NCBI RefSeq assembly: GCF_900115545.1
Contig: NZ_FOWV01000007.1
Span: 62,001 to 126,000, forward strand
Direction: 5' to 3'
Length of the DNA stretch: 64,000 nt
From: Ralstonia sp. NFACC01
Lineage (GTDB): Bacteria; Pseudomonadota; Gammaproteobacteria; Burkholderiales; Burkholderiaceae
In this document: positions 27,785-36,829 of the stretch, in pieces
How the letters are laid out: every line of letters starts with the position of its first letter
How positions within the stretch are numbered: position 1 is the first letter of the stretch
The notes under the pieces: model-generated
What the model was told of the DNA's origin: nothing
What the model saw: the letters and a program-made list of their open reading frames with translations, nothing else
Databases searched by the model: none
Program-made: the position numbers and the translations under genes

Positions 27785-27819
27785 CAACTGTTTCGTAAAC
27801 TACGCAACTGAAACAGTTG
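27785..27819. promoter_or_regulatory. Operator-like palindrome upstream of the RpiR regulator
   Basis: Perfect 10-bp inverted repeat CAACTGTTTC at 27785-27794 and GAAACAGTTG at 27810-27819, separated by 15 bases. It sits 18 bases before the regulator start. The GTTTC/GAAAC half-sites fit RpiR-type operators and suggest autoregulation. Confidence 0.75.
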
Positions 27820-27854
27820 AGTCAATATCGGATTCACCCTTGGGGCCGCGCACG

Positions 27855-27890
27855 AAAACAAAACGGCCGCACCTCAAGACGTGCGGCCGT
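27855..27890 (-). terminator. Rho-independent terminator (second of two)
   Basis: Minus-strand 10-bp stem (arms 27881-27890 and 27863-27872) followed by TTTTGTTTT. It backs up the terminator at 27902-27925. Confidence 0.85.
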
Positions 27891-27901
27891 GGTGGGCAAA
27901 C

Positions 27902-27925
27902 AAAAACGGAGGCCGAAGCCTCCGT
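27902..27925 (-). terminator. Rho-independent terminator (first of two)
   Basis: Minus-strand stem ACGGAGGC/GCCTCCGT closed by a UUCG tetraloop and followed by five Ts, 21 bases after the stop of the small membrane protein. Confidence 0.92.
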
Positions 27926-27946
27926 CAGGTGTGGGTGATGCGCGTC

Positions 27947-28252
27947 TCAGGTTGCCGGGGCGTCGAGCTGTTCCATGCGGAACTGGAAGAAGCCGGCACC
28001 GATCAGCCCAAGCAGGCTCAGCGCCATGCACGTGCAGGCCAGAATCATGACCGCGCCCAAGGACGACACCCCGCTCATGAGCGGCGTATGCATCAACGCC
28101 GACAAATTGCCGCCAACCCACATGGCCGCGACCAGAGCCATCAAACACGTCAGCGCTGCGGCATTGCGCAACCACGTCAACCGCGTCTTGCGGCTGATGC
28201 CGTCGAAAGCGTGGAAATGGAAGTGGTGGTGACCGGTGCCAACGAGTGCCAT
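27947..28252 (-). CDS. Small membrane protein, unknown
   Basis: 101 residues starting MALVGTGHHHFHFHAFDGIS, with a His/Phe-rich cytoplasmic N-terminus that could bind metal, and two membrane segments at about residues 31-52 and 64-88. The C-terminus is FQFRMEQLDAPAT. AAGGAG precedes the ATG at 28252 with good spacing, which supports it being real. I do not recognise the family. It is bounded by two terminators downstream and is monocistronic. Confidence 0.7.
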   Translation of the reverse strand: MALVGTGHHHFHFHAFDGISRKTRLTWLRNAAALTCLMALVAAMWVGGNLSALMHTPLMSGVSSLGAVMILACTCMALSLLGLIGAGFFQFRMEQLDAPAT

Positions 28253-28467
28253 GGAGAATCTCCTTGTGCTTGCCGTTTGATAGCGTTGAGTCACTATACC
28301 GAGACCTGCGACAGTTTGGCGCAGTTTACGCCGCTAGGTATACCCTGAGCTGCGCTGCGTCAAGAGGCTGCGGCACATTTTTTGTCAGTGCGACACTGCG
28401 CCGCAGATCGGCGACTGGCGCGGCATATCGGGAGATGGCGGGTGCGGGCGAATTGCACCGCAGAAAT

Positions 28468-28498
28468 GAAAAAAGACCTCGCGGGGAGGTCTTTTTTG
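28468..28498. terminator. Bidirectional terminator after tRNA-Phe
   Basis: Inverted repeat AAAAAAGACCTC/GAGGTCTTTTTT around GCGGG. On the minus strand it lies about 40 bases beyond the tRNA 3' end. Nothing else is recognised in 28253-28467. Confidence 0.9.
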
Positions 28499-28539
28499 TT
28501 GCCCTGCAAAATCGATCGATCTTGAAGTGCGAAGAATTT

Positions 28540-28615
28540 TGGTGGCCTGGGGCGGAATCGAACCACCGACACGCGGATTTTCAATCCGCTGCTCTACCAA
28601 CTGAGCTACCGGGCC
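28540..28615 (-). tRNA. tRNA-Phe (anticodon GAA)
   Basis: 76 bases including encoded CCA. Stems on the minus strand: acceptor GGCCCGG/CCAGGCC, D-arm GCTC..GAGC, anticodon arm GCGGA-TTGAAAA-TCCGC with GAA anticodon, and T-arm GGTGG-TTCGATT-CCGCC. All pair normally except acceptor position 5-68, which is C opposite A. Confidence 0.97.
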
Positions 28616-28682
28616 AAGCAAAGAAAAGCAAGTATGACAGGGGTTGGGCCCTGCCGTCAAGCATCTCTGAGCACTTTGATGA

Positions 28683-29396
28683 TTACGCGGCTGGTTCGCC
28701 CTTGTTGCGCGAGAGTTCGACGCCCAGTTGCTTGAGCTTGCGGTACAGGTGGGTCCGCTCCAGGCCGGTCTTTTCTGCCACGCGCGTCATGCTGCCGCCT
28801 TCGCGCTGCAGGTGGTATTCGAAGTAGGCGCGTTCAAAGAGATCGCGCGCTTCGCGCAGCGGCATGTCGAACGAAAACTGCATGCCGCCGCCTTCGGCTG
28901 CGCGGGTCGGTACGCCATTGATATCGGTGCGATCGAGCGCGGCAGGCGTACCTGCTGCTGCGGCGTTGGGCATGGCACCTGCGAGGCCTGCCGCCGGTGT
29001 GGCAGCCGGCGTTGCCGAGCGCGGCTTTTCCTTGCTGCGCGACAAGCCCTGCTCCACCGCCGTCAGCAGCTTCTGCAGTGCAATGGGCTTCTCCAGGAAA
29101 TTCAGCGCGCCGATCTTGGTCGCCTCAACGGCGGTGTCGATGGTGGCGTGGCCCGACATCATGATGACGGGCATGGTCAGCAGACCTTGCGACGCCCATT
29201 CCTTGAGCAGCGTTACGCCGTCGGTATCCGGCATCCAGATATCGAGCAGGACGAGGTCGGGCGTTGCATTCGCGCGGTATTCGCGCGCGCGCTGCGCGTT
29301 CTCGGCGACTTCAACAACGTGCCCTTCGTCTCCGAGGATTTCGGAGAGCAACTCCCGGATACCCATTTCGTCGTCGACAACGAGGATGGTGGCCAT
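28683..29396 (-). CDS. NtrX-like response regulator without AAA+ domain
   Basis: 237 residues: receiver domain (1-120) with acidic Asp9/Asp10... pocket VVDDE, phospho-acceptor Asp52 in LLDIWMPDTDG, Ser/Thr switch MMSGHAT and Lys103 in LEKP; then an Ala/Pro-rich linker; then a Fis-type helix-turn-helix (about 185-232, MTRVAEKTGLERTHLYRKLKQ split). NtrX proper carries a central sigma-54-activating AAA+ domain of about 240 residues, which is missing here. It therefore may act as a DNA-binding repressor/activator of sigma-70 promoters. It lies 36 bases downstream of the paired kinase. Confidence 0.88.
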   Translation of the reverse strand: MATILVVDDEMGIRELLSEILGDEGHVVEVAENAQRAREYRANATPDLVLLDIWMPDTDGVTLLKEWASQGLLTMPVIMMSGHATIDTAVEATKIGALNFLEKPIALQKLLTAVEQGLSRSKEKPRSATPAATPAAGLAGAMPNAAAAGTPAALDRTDINGVPTRAAEGGGMQFSFDMPLREARDLFERAYFEYHLQREGGSMTRVAEKTGLERTHLYRKLKQLGVELSRNKGEPAA

Positions 29397-29432
29397 GCTT
29401 TTCCTCTATGTGCGGCGGGATTGCCGTCCGCG

Positions 29433-31904
29433 CTACGCGAGTTTTACGAATAGTATGGAAACCTGGGCGCCGACGGTGTCGGTACCCGATGTGCCCGATG
29501 TTGTGTTGGATTGGCGGTTGCGCAATTCGATACGCGCCCCGTGCTCATCCATGATTTTCTTCACCATGGCCAAGCCCAATCCTGTGCCCTTGGCTTTGGT
29601 CGTGACGTACGGCTCGAAGGCGCGGTTGAGGATGCGGGAAGAGAACCCGCCGCCGTTGTCCGCGATCGCAAGCCGCACGGCCTGCCGCCGCGCGCCCGAA
29701 GCGTCGTCGTATTCTACCGTGTCAGTTTGCAACGTGACATGCGGAGCGGGTCGCCCTGCCGCTTCATTCTCCGCTACGGCGTCCTGCGCATTCTGCAGCA
29801 GGTTGTGGATGACCTGGCGCAGTTGCGTCGGGTCACCCTTGATGAGCGGCAGATTGGCGCCCAGCTTGGCCTCGATGACGGGGTGATCGCGGCGGTCAGG
29901 GTGATCGATGCCGTACAGGTGCAGCACCTCCGCGGCAAGCGCGTTGAGGTCCAGCTCCTGCAGCATGGCCGGCGGCGTGCGGGCGTAGTCGCGGAAGTCA
30001 TCGACCATCCGCTTCATCGCCGACACTTGGTTGACGATGGTGGTGGCGCCGCGTCGCAACACCTCGGCGTCGGCGTCCGACAGCTTGGGTGAAAGCTTCA
30101 TCTCCAGACGCTCGGCCGAGAGCTGGATGGGCGTGAGCGGATTCTTGATCTCGTGCGCGAGGCGCCGCGCAACCTCGCCCCACGCCACCGAGCGCTGCGC
30201 GGAGATCACGTCGGAAATATCGTCGAACACGACCACATAGCCGCGCTCGGTGCCGTGCGCGCCCACCGACGGGCCGGGCAGGCGCGTGCCGCGCACCAGC
30301 AGCGTGAGGGGTTCGTCTTCGTCTTCGAGCGGAATTTCGACCTGCTTCTGCCAGTGGGCCACTACGCCGCCGGCGGCTGTACTTGCGTCTTGTTCAGCGA
30401 AGGCCTGTTCGACCACCGGCGCGAAGGCTGCCACCGGCGTGATGCTGGTCAGCGCCTGGCCGACCCATGCGCCGAAGGGCTGTTTGAAGATGCGCTCGGC
30501 ACCCGGGTTGGCAGTCAGCAGTACGAAGCGATGGTCGAACACGAAGACGCCCGCGGTCAGGTTGGTCAGCACGCTCTCAAGATAGGCTTTCGATTGCTCG
30601 AGTGCCGCCCGATTCTGCTCAACGGCGCGGCGCGCGTCGGCGAGCTGGCGCGTCATCTGGTTGAACTGCTGGGTGAGTACACCGAGTTCGTCGCGCGTAT
30701 GCAGTTCCCGCTTGGGCGAGAGATCGCCTTCGGCCACTTCGCGCGTGCCCTGGAGCAGCATTAGCAGCGGCCGTGCCAGCTGTGCGCCGAGCAGCAGGGC
30801 GAGCATCACCGCGATAAACACCGCCAGGAACAGTGTGAGCGTAAGCGTGCCGATGTACATCTTGCGCAGACCGGTGCGGCCGAGCGCTTTCTCCTGGTAT
30901 TCCTGGTAGGCGCGCTGGACGGCATCGGCATTGCGGGCGAGCGCCTGCGGCACCGGTTGTACGAGCTGCAGGAAGCGTTCGTCGCGGCCGCTCTCGCCGA
31001 TCAGGCCGAAGCCGCGCGAGGTGCTGCCGCCATCTTCCGGTCGGCGGTCTGCCAGCAGGCCCGTGCCGGCCCATTTGCGTGCCGGCGTGCTCAGCCCCAG
31101 CGCGGACTCGTCGCGGGACGACGTGCCCAGTGCCACCACCACATGCAGTTGGTAAAGATCGCTGCGGTGGCCGTTGTTGCGCGGCGTGGGTGCGGAGGCG
31201 GCCGGCGCGGAGGCGCTATCGGTTTCGGTATCGCTGCCGCCTTCCAGGCTGGCGTAGCCGCCCGGCGCGCGGGCCTGCTCGAGCACAGCCTGGCCGGGCA
31301 GGTTGGGGACGAGCGTGTCGTAGGTGTTTGACGCGGTGGCAATCACGCGGCCGCTGGCCGTGAAGATAGTCGCCTCCTGTACGCCGAACTGCTCGCGCAA
31401 TCGATTGAGCGTGATGGCCGTAGCCGAGGCGGACCCATCGCCCACCTGCTCCGCGATCAGGCGACCCTTGTTCTGCAGATCGGCCAGCGCCGTGTCCATG
31501 GTCGAGCGGCCGAGGTTCAGGCCCGCCTCCAGCGCCGATTCGACCTTCACGTCGAACCATGACTCGATACTGCGCGACACGAACTGCAGCGACACCAGGT
31601 AGATCAGCACCCCCGGCAGGACGCCCACCACGCCGAAGAATACCGCCAGCTTGGTCATCAGCCGCGTGCCGAACTTGCCGCGCCGCGCGCGTAGCGCGAG
31701 CGCCAGCATCAGCCCACCGATGATGACCACCAGCAGCACCCCGATGACGAGGTTGACCTTGTAGAGCAGCGTGAAATACCGGTCGAAGAACTCGGTGTTG
31801 GCCGATGCGGCAGCCAGCAGGCCCACCAGCACGATCGCCAGGAAGACGATGGTGCCCGCCACCACCTGATAGAGCAGCCGCTTGTAGCTGCGATCGAAGA
31901 TCAT
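29433..31904 (-). CDS. NtrY-like sensor histidine kinase
   Basis: 823 residues. Three N-terminal membrane segments lie within residues 13-105, then a long periplasmic region (about 106-345), a fourth segment (about 352-375), HAMP, PAS (about 450-560), a dimerisation helix with the phosphorylated His in RLAHEIKNPLTPIQLSAERL, and the ATPase domain with NLLQNAQDA, ADNGGGF and GTGLGLAMV. NtrY kinases sense nitrogen or redox cues; here the signal is unknown. Its ATG overlaps the stop of the DUF4390 gene (31901-31904), and the cognate short NtrX-like regulator follows. Confidence 0.93.
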   Translation of the reverse strand: MIFDRSYKRLLYQVVAGTIVFLAIVLVGLLAAASANTEFFDRYFTLLYKVNLVIGVLLVVIIGGLMLALALRARRGKFGTRLMTKLAVFFGVVGVLPGVLIYLVSLQFVSRSIESWFDVKVESALEAGLNLGRSTMDTALADLQNKGRLIAEQVGDGSASATAITLNRLREQFGVQEATIFTASGRVIATASNTYDTLVPNLPGQAVLEQARAPGGYASLEGGSDTETDSASAPAASAPTPRNNGHRSDLYQLHVVVALGTSSRDESALGLSTPARKWAGTGLLADRRPEDGGSTSRGFGLIGESGRDERFLQLVQPVPQALARNADAVQRAYQEYQEKALGRTGLRKMYIGTLTLTLFLAVFIAVMLALLLGAQLARPLLMLLQGTREVAEGDLSPKRELHTRDELGVLTQQFNQMTRQLADARRAVEQNRAALEQSKAYLESVLTNLTAGVFVFDHRFVLLTANPGAERIFKQPFGAWVGQALTSITPVAAFAPVVEQAFAEQDASTAAGGVVAHWQKQVEIPLEDEDEPLTLLVRGTRLPGPSVGAHGTERGYVVVFDDISDVISAQRSVAWGEVARRLAHEIKNPLTPIQLSAERLEMKLSPKLSDADAEVLRRGATTIVNQVSAMKRMVDDFRDYARTPPAMLQELDLNALAAEVLHLYGIDHPDRRDHPVIEAKLGANLPLIKGDPTQLRQVIHNLLQNAQDAVAENEAAGRPAPHVTLQTDTVEYDDASGARRQAVRLAIADNGGGFSSRILNRAFEPYVTTKAKGTGLGLAMVKKIMDEHGARIELRNRQSNTTSGTSGTDTVGAQVSILFVKLA

Positions 31905-32671
31905 TTGGCGGGAGCCAGCAGCGGGCCGGTGCTGGACGGGCCGGCGCTCATGCCCCAGCCCGGATTGGGCGACAGGCCAGACGAACCGGAAGCCGGCGGG
32001 GACGATGCCGGTGTGCTGGCCGGTGGCGCAGCAGGCACGGGCGCCGGGGCCGGCGGCGGCTCATTCGGCACCAGCAGGTTGAAGCGCTTCCATTCGGAGC
32101 TGAGATTCCAGTCACGCGTGTTGACGGCGTTGATCTGGAACGGCTTGGGCAACTGCGTCACGTCCAGGCGCATGCGCACTTCCGCCTGCACGGTTTCGCC
32201 GGCCTTGACGGCGCGCTGTTCGAACACGCGCCAGCCGCGTACATGCTGCATGAAGTCGACGGCGTCTTTCAGGCGCGAGAACGGCACCTGCAGGCCGCCG
32301 GTCGATACCCGGTATTGGCGTGTGAGCGGGTGATACGACAGTCGCACCACGCGCGTGGCGCTGATGGCGTGGTCATCGAACCAATACCAGCGCGGGCGGA
32401 TCAGTTCGAATTCGACGAGGAAGTAGAGCGCGATGCCCTTGTTCACTGCGTCTTCGAGGTTGCTGGGCAGGTCGAAGTCGAAATCAGCGGAGAGGTTCCA
32501 GCCGCCGTCGGCGTATTCGAGCTGGGCCCGGTTGATTTCGATGGACTGTGCGGGCGCCGCGACCGGCCACCAAAGCAGCATGCCCAATACGACCAGCGCG
32601 ACCAGCCGTTGCAGAATCTGCCGGAACCGGGTTTGCAGCAGCCGGATCGATGGGCGAAGGATGACAGTCAC
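31901..32671 (-). CDS. DUF4390 domain protein, secreted or membrane-anchored
   Basis: About 256 residues from a GTG at 32671, the best start I can see; no ATG gives a full signal peptide. A hydrophobic segment (LVALVVLGMLLWWPVAAPAQ) leads into the DUF4390 region, with YADGGWNLSADFDFDLPSNL, ALYFLVEFELIRPRWYWFDD and LSYHPLTRQYRVS (all split). The C-terminal 50 residues are Pro/Ala/Ser-rich. The function is unknown, but the gene is regularly beside ntrY in Burkholderiaceae, so it may belong to the sensing pathway. It overlaps both neighbours closely: kinase ATG by four bases, rsmB 13 bases upstream. Confidence 0.82.
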   Translation of the reverse strand: MTVILRPSIRLLQTRFRQILQRLVALVVLGMLLWWPVAAPAQSIEINRAQLEYADGGWNLSADFDFDLPSNLEDAVNKGIALYFLVEFELIRPRWYWFDDHAISATRVVRLSYHPLTRQYRVSTGGLQVPFSRLKDAVDFMQHVRGWRVFEQRAVKAGETVQAEVRMRLDVTQLPKPFQINAVNTRDWNLSSEWKRFNLLVPNEPPPAPAPVPAAPPASTPASSPPASGSSGLSPNPGWGMSAGPSSTGPLLAPAK

Positions 32672-32684
32672 AACGGTCGGTGCA

Positions 32685-34016
32685 TCAAGGCCGTTTCTGG
32701 AAAACCGCGTAAAAGAAGCCGTCGTGATCGAGCGGCAAGGGCGACGCGCCGGCGTCGAATCCGCTGGTCTGCGCCGCGTCGGGCGAGACCGGCAGCAACT
32801 GGCCGGGCGCGTGCAATCGTATCGCATCTTCCAGATGGCGTTCAAACCATCGGGCCTGGTCCTCGCCTTCCGTCGGAAAAATCGAACAGGTGACATAAAG
32901 CAACTTGCCACCCGGCTTCAGGCATGCCCACAAGGCGCGCACGATGTCGCGCTGCAGCCCGGCCAGCGCCTTGAGGTCGGCGGGTCGGCGCAGCCAGCGG
33001 ATGTCCGGATGGCGCCGCACGATGCCGGCGGCCGAGCACGGCACATCGGCCAGGATGCGGTCGAACGGTCGGCCGTCCCACCAGGTGTCGGGTTGGGCCG
33101 CATCGCCGACGCAAATGGTGGCGGTCTGGTGCAAGCGCGCAAGGTTCTCGCTAATGCGCACGGCGCGCACGGCATCCGACTCGAGCGCCGTCACGTCCAG
33201 GCGGTCAGTCAGCTCAAGCAGATGGCCGGTCTTGCCACCGGGTGCGGCGCAGGCATCGAGCACGCGCTGGCCGGGTGCCACGTCGAGCAGCGTTGCCGCC
33301 AGTTGCGCACCGGCGTCCTGCACGGAGACATCGCCGTCTGCAAAACCCGGCAGTTCGGAAACGGGGACGGCGCGCGCAAGGCGTACGGCCTGTTCGCCGA
33401 TGCGCTCGGCGTCGATGCCGGCCTCAGCCAAGCGTGCGAGATACGCGTCGATGGCAATGCGGCGCGGGTTCACGCGCAGAACCATCGGTGGGCGGCGGTT
33501 GCCGGCGGCCAGGATGGCTTGCCACGCGTCAGGATACGCGCTGCGTACGGCGTCGATCCACCACGTTGGGTAGTTGGTGGCGGCCGACGGATCCGCCTGC
33601 ATATCCGCCACCAGCGCATCTTGCTCACGCAGGAAGCGGCGTAGCACGCCGTTGACCATGCCCTTGCCGTGCGAAAGCTTCGGATCAGCCGAGGCCGCCG
33701 TCACGGTCTGGTCGACCACGGTGAATGGCGCGTACGGCAGCGGGTCGTCCAGCAATTGTGCGAGCGCCACGCGCAGCAGATTGGCGGCGCCTTCGGCGGG
33801 CGGGCGCGGGATCAGCGTGCGGATCAGCCAGTCGGTGCTGCCGAGCCAGCGCGTAGCGCGGTAGGCGAGATCCTGGACGGCACCCCGCACCGGGGCGGGC
33901 TGGCCCTGGCATACGGCGTCGATGGCCTGGGGCAATGCCATGCCCTGCCGCAGCTTGCCCAGGGCGGCGGCGGCAAGCGACAAGGCGTGGGCGAGGGAAT
34001 CGGGCGGCAGGCGCAT
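32685..34016 (-). CDS. rsmB: 16S rRNA (cytosine-967-C5)-methyltransferase RsmB
   Basis: 443 residues. The N-terminal NusB-like RNA-binding domain occupies about 1-145; the C-terminal Rossmann methyltransferase contains the SAM motif DACAAPGGKTGHLLEL, LADVPCSAAGIVRRHPD with one catalytic Cys, and VTCSIFPTEGEDQ with the other. It methylates C967 of 16S rRNA. I chose ATG 34016 (MRLPPDSLAHALSL) over 34049 because the extra residues are not NusB-like. It belongs to the def-fmt-htpX gene run. Confidence 0.94.
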   Translation of the reverse strand: MRLPPDSLAHALSLAAAALGKLRQGMALPQAIDAVCQGQPAPVRGAVQDLAYRATRWLGSTDWLIRTLIPRPPAEGAANLLRVALAQLLDDPLPYAPFTVVDQTVTAASADPKLSHGKGMVNGVLRRFLREQDALVADMQADPSAATNYPTWWIDAVRSAYPDAWQAILAAGNRRPPMVLRVNPRRIAIDAYLARLAEAGIDAERIGEQAVRLARAVPVSELPGFADGDVSVQDAGAQLAATLLDVAPGQRVLDACAAPGGKTGHLLELTDRLDVTALESDAVRAVRISENLARLHQTATICVGDAAQPDTWWDGRPFDRILADVPCSAAGIVRRHPDIRWLRRPADLKALAGLQRDIVRALWACLKPGGKLLYVTCSIFPTEGEDQARWFERHLEDAIRLHAPGQLLPVSPDAAQTSGFDAGASPLPLDHDGFFYAVFQKRP

Positions 34017-34119
34017 CGGGCAGCAGGAAATCAGGCAGACAAAATGCAACGAGCCCGCGGTGGGCGGGCTCGTGCGGACTGCGGAAGTATAAAGGAAGCG
34101 CCCCGTCGGGCTGCCGCTT

Positions 34120-34980
34120 TTACGCCGGATATTGCCCCGTCTGCGCCATCTGCATCAGGCGCGCGATGCGCTCTTCCGTGGCCGGGTGCGTGCTGAACAG
34201 GTTGGCCAAGCCGCCGCCGTGCAGGGGGTTCATGATCATCATCTGCGCGGTGGCCGGGTGGGCTTCAGCAGCGGCAAACGGAATGCCGGCGGCATAGCGG
34301 TGGATCTTGTCCAGCGCCGAAGCCAATGCCTGCGGGTCGCCGCTGATGGTCGCGCCGCCGCGGTCGGCTTCGAACTCACGCGCGCGGGAAATTGCCATCT
34401 GGATCATCGCTGCCGCCAGCGGCGCTAGGATCGCCACCGCAATCCCGGCGATCGGGTTGGCCGGACGGCCTTCGCTGTCGCGCCCGCCGAAGAACACGGC
34501 AAAGTTGGCCAGCGCCGAGATTGCCCCAGCCATCGTGGCCGAGATGGTCGAGATCAGGATGTCGCGGTGCTGCACGTGCGCCAACTCGTGCGCCATCACG
34601 CCGCGCAGCTCCCGTTCCGACAGGATATTGAGGATGCCGGTGGTCGCGGCCACGGCGGCGTGCTCGGGGTTGCGGCCGGTGGCGAAGGCGTTGGGCTGCG
34701 CTTCATCGATCAGGTAGACGCGCGGCATCGGCAGGCCGGCGCGGCCGGCAAGCTCCTGCACCATCCGATAGAACTGCGGCGCGCTGGTCTCGTTGACTTC
34801 CTGCGCGTTGTACATGCGCAGGACCATTTTGTCGGAGAACCAGTACGAGAAGAAATTCATGCCCAGCGCGAACAGCAGCGCCAGCATCATCCCGCTGCGT
34901 CCGCCGATCATGCCGCCGATGACGATGAACAGCGCAGTGATCGCTGCCATCAACATGAAGGTCTTGATCCAGTTGAACAT
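34120..34980 (-). CDS. htpX: Membrane zinc protease HtpX
   Basis: An inner-membrane metalloprotease in membrane protein quality control. The 286 residues have two N-terminal membrane segments (about 6-25 and 30-50), the zinc motif [12 protein letters not shown] (His131, Glu132, His135), two further membrane segments (about 145-165 and 178-200) and the third ligand Glu in FEADRGG. Length and order match E. coli HtpX (293). It sits between the LysE-like transporter and rsmB. Confidence 0.96.
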   Translation of the reverse strand: MFNWIKTFMLMAAITALFIVIGGMIGGRSGMMLALLFALGMNFFSYWFSDKMVLRMYNAQEVNETSAPQFYRMVQELAGRAGLPMPRVYLIDEAQPNAFATGRNPEHAAVAATTGILNILSERELRGVMAHELAHVQHRDILISTISATMAGAISALANFAVFFGGRDSEGRPANPIAGIAVAILAPLAAAMIQMAISRAREFEADRGGATISGDPQALASALDKIHRYAAGIPFAAAEAHPATAQMMIMNPLHGGGLANLFSTHPATEERIARLMQMAQTGQYPA

Positions 34981-35100
34981 AGGGGCGTGGCTCCTGTGGG
35001 TCTAGGGTTTGACGAGTTCGTTAGATCGCGATAATCGCTGAAAATTCAAGGGTTTGCGCGGGACTTGCGCGATATTTCGCCGCAGATGTCGCTTGACGCA

Positions 35101-35757
35101 TCAACGGGTGGTGAACGCCAGCCGCGCGCCAAGCCCAATGAATGCCGTGCCGACCACGCGATCGAGCCAGCGCTTGATGCCCGGCTTGCCCGCCACGCGG
35201 CGCGTGACGCTGGCAGCCACCCAAGCCACCAGGCTGTTCCAGATCGTCGACATGACAATGAACACCGCGCCCAATGCCAGGAATGCCAGCGCCTTGTGGC
35301 TGGCGTGTGGATCGACGAATTGCGGGAAGAACGACAGGAAGAACAGCACGACCTTCGGATTCAGCACATTGGTGAGAAAACCCTGCATGAACAGCGACTT
35401 GAGCGGACGTGGGCGCTTGACGGCAGAAGCTTCCGCTTGCTGGACGGGGGCGTCGTCGCGCTCGGGCGGCGCCAGCAGCATGCGGCCGCCCAGGTAGATC
35501 AAGTACGCCGCGCCCACCACCTTGATGACCGTGAACGCCACGGTGGAAGCCGCCAGCAGCGCCGTCAGGCCGAAGGCGACCGCCAGCACATGCACGCAGC
35601 AGCCCGCCGATACGCCCAGCGCCGACAGCAGCCCCGCTGCCCGTCCTTGCGAAACGCTGCGCCCGACGATGTAGGCCGTGTCGGGCCCAGGCGTCACATT
35701 CAGCAGAAACACCGCCAGCATGAAGAGCGGCAGATTGACGATGCCCAGCGCAGTCAT
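35101..35757 (-). CDS. LysE/RhtB family amino-acid exporter
   Basis: 218 residues with five to six membrane segments. The N-terminal FLLNVTPGPDTAYIVGRSVSQG signature (NxTPGPD) is typical of RhtB-like exporters, and FLTNVLNPKVVLFFLSFFPQF (split) is the conserved third-helix region. A hydrophilic loop at about 110-135 (PERDDAPVQQAEAS) is usual. Substrate cannot be predicted; related proteins export homoserine, threonine or leucine. It lies between fmt and htpX on the same strand. Confidence 0.92.
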   Translation of the reverse strand: MTALGIVNLPLFMLAVFLLNVTPGPDTAYIVGRSVSQGRAAGLLSALGVSAGCCVHVLAVAFGLTALLAASTVAFTVIKVVGAAYLIYLGGRMLLAPPERDDAPVQQAEASAVKRPRPLKSLFMQGFLTNVLNPKVVLFFLSFFPQFVDPHASHKALAFLALGAVFIVMSTIWNSLVAWVAASVTRRVAGKPGIKRWLDRVVGTAFIGLGARLAFTTR

Positions 35758-35788
35758 GGCGAAATCCTCTTCTATATAGATGGCGCGG

Positions 35789-36772
35789 TTAGCCCCGCGA
35801 TGCGAAGCGCTGGCCGGGCTCGATGGCCAGGCCTTGCAGGAATTCGCGTGCGGGCAGGCGTTTGCCGCCGGGCTTCTGCAACTGGGTCACGCGTAGCGCG
35901 CCGGCGCCGCAGGCGATGGTGACGCCCTCCGCGTTGGCCGCCAGGACCGTGCCGGGTTCGGCATCCGCCGGCCGGTCGGCCAGCGCCTGCGCTTGCCAGA
36001 ACTTGATCGTCACGCCATCCAGCGCGGCCGATGCGCCGGGAAACGGATTGAACGCATGCACCTGGCGCAGCAGCGCGGCGGCTTGGTGCGACCAGTCCAG
36101 CGTGGCTTCGTCCTTGGCGATTTTTTCTGCATAGGTGATGCCTTCGGCGGGCTGCGGCGTGGCGGCCAGCTTGCCGTCTTGCGCCAGCTTGGCGAGGGCG
36201 TCTACCACCATGCGCCCGCCGAGCGCGGCCAGCGTGTTGTGCAGCGTTGCTGTCGTGTCGGTCAGGCCGATGGGCACGCGTTCCATGGCGATCATGTCGC
36301 CGGTGTCCAGGCCCGCATCCATCTGCATGAGCGTGATGCCCGATTCGGCGTCGCCCGCTTCGATCGCACGGTGGATGGGCGCAGCGCCACGCCAGCGCGG
36401 CAACAGCGACGCGTGGATATTGATGCAGCCAAAGCGCGGCAGGTCGAGCACTTCCTGCGGCAGGATCAGGCCGTAAGCGGCAACGACCATCACGTCAGGA
36501 CGCTGGGCAGCCAGGGCGTCGATGGCTTCGGCGGCTTCCTGTGGATACTTGCCCGTGCGACGCAGGGACGGCGGCTGGAGGATCGGTGCGAACCCATGCG
36601 TCACGGCGTACTGCTTGACGGGACTCGCCTGCAATTGCATGCCGCGCCCGGCCGGGCGATCCGGCTGGCTCAGTACGGCAACGACGGGAAAGCCGGCCTG
36701 ATGGATCGCCGCCAGGGCAATCTGCGCAAATTCAGGCGTGCCGGCAAACGCTACGCGAAGGGTGGACGTCAT
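35789..36772 (-). CDS. fmt: Methionyl-tRNA formyltransferase
   Basis: Formylates initiator Met-tRNA with 10-formyl-THF. The 327 residues begin [18 protein letters not shown], followed by [10 protein letters not shown], the catalytic Asn-His pair in [17 protein letters not shown], and [12 protein letters not shown]. The C-terminal OB-fold contains [20 protein letters not shown] (split). It is separated from def by a large glycosyltransferase gene, unlike the direct def-fmt pair of many bacteria. Confidence 0.97.
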   Translation of the reverse strand: MTSTLRVAFAGTPEFAQIALAAIHQAGFPVVAVLSQPDRPAGRGMQLQASPVKQYAVTHGFAPILQPPSLRRTGKYPQEAAEAIDALAAQRPDVMVVAAYGLILPQEVLDLPRFGCINIHASLLPRWRGAAPIHRAIEAGDAESGITLMQMDAGLDTGDMIAMERVPIGLTDTTATLHNTLAALGGRMVVDALAKLAQDGKLAATPQPAEGITYAEKIAKDEATLDWSHQAAALLRQVHAFNPFPGASAALDGVTIKFWQAQALADRPADAEPGTVLAANAEGVTIACGAGALRVTQLQKPGGKRLPAREFLQGLAIEPGQRFASRG

Positions 36773-36829
36773 GGATGGAGAACCGAAAACGAGGGGAGGC
36801 GCGCTACACGACAGCGTAGCGCATTGGGT

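Noticed and set aside
28540-28615. tRNA-Phe as an integration site for a genomic island
   Set aside because: No integrase, direct repeat of the tRNA end or foreign composition is seen on either side.
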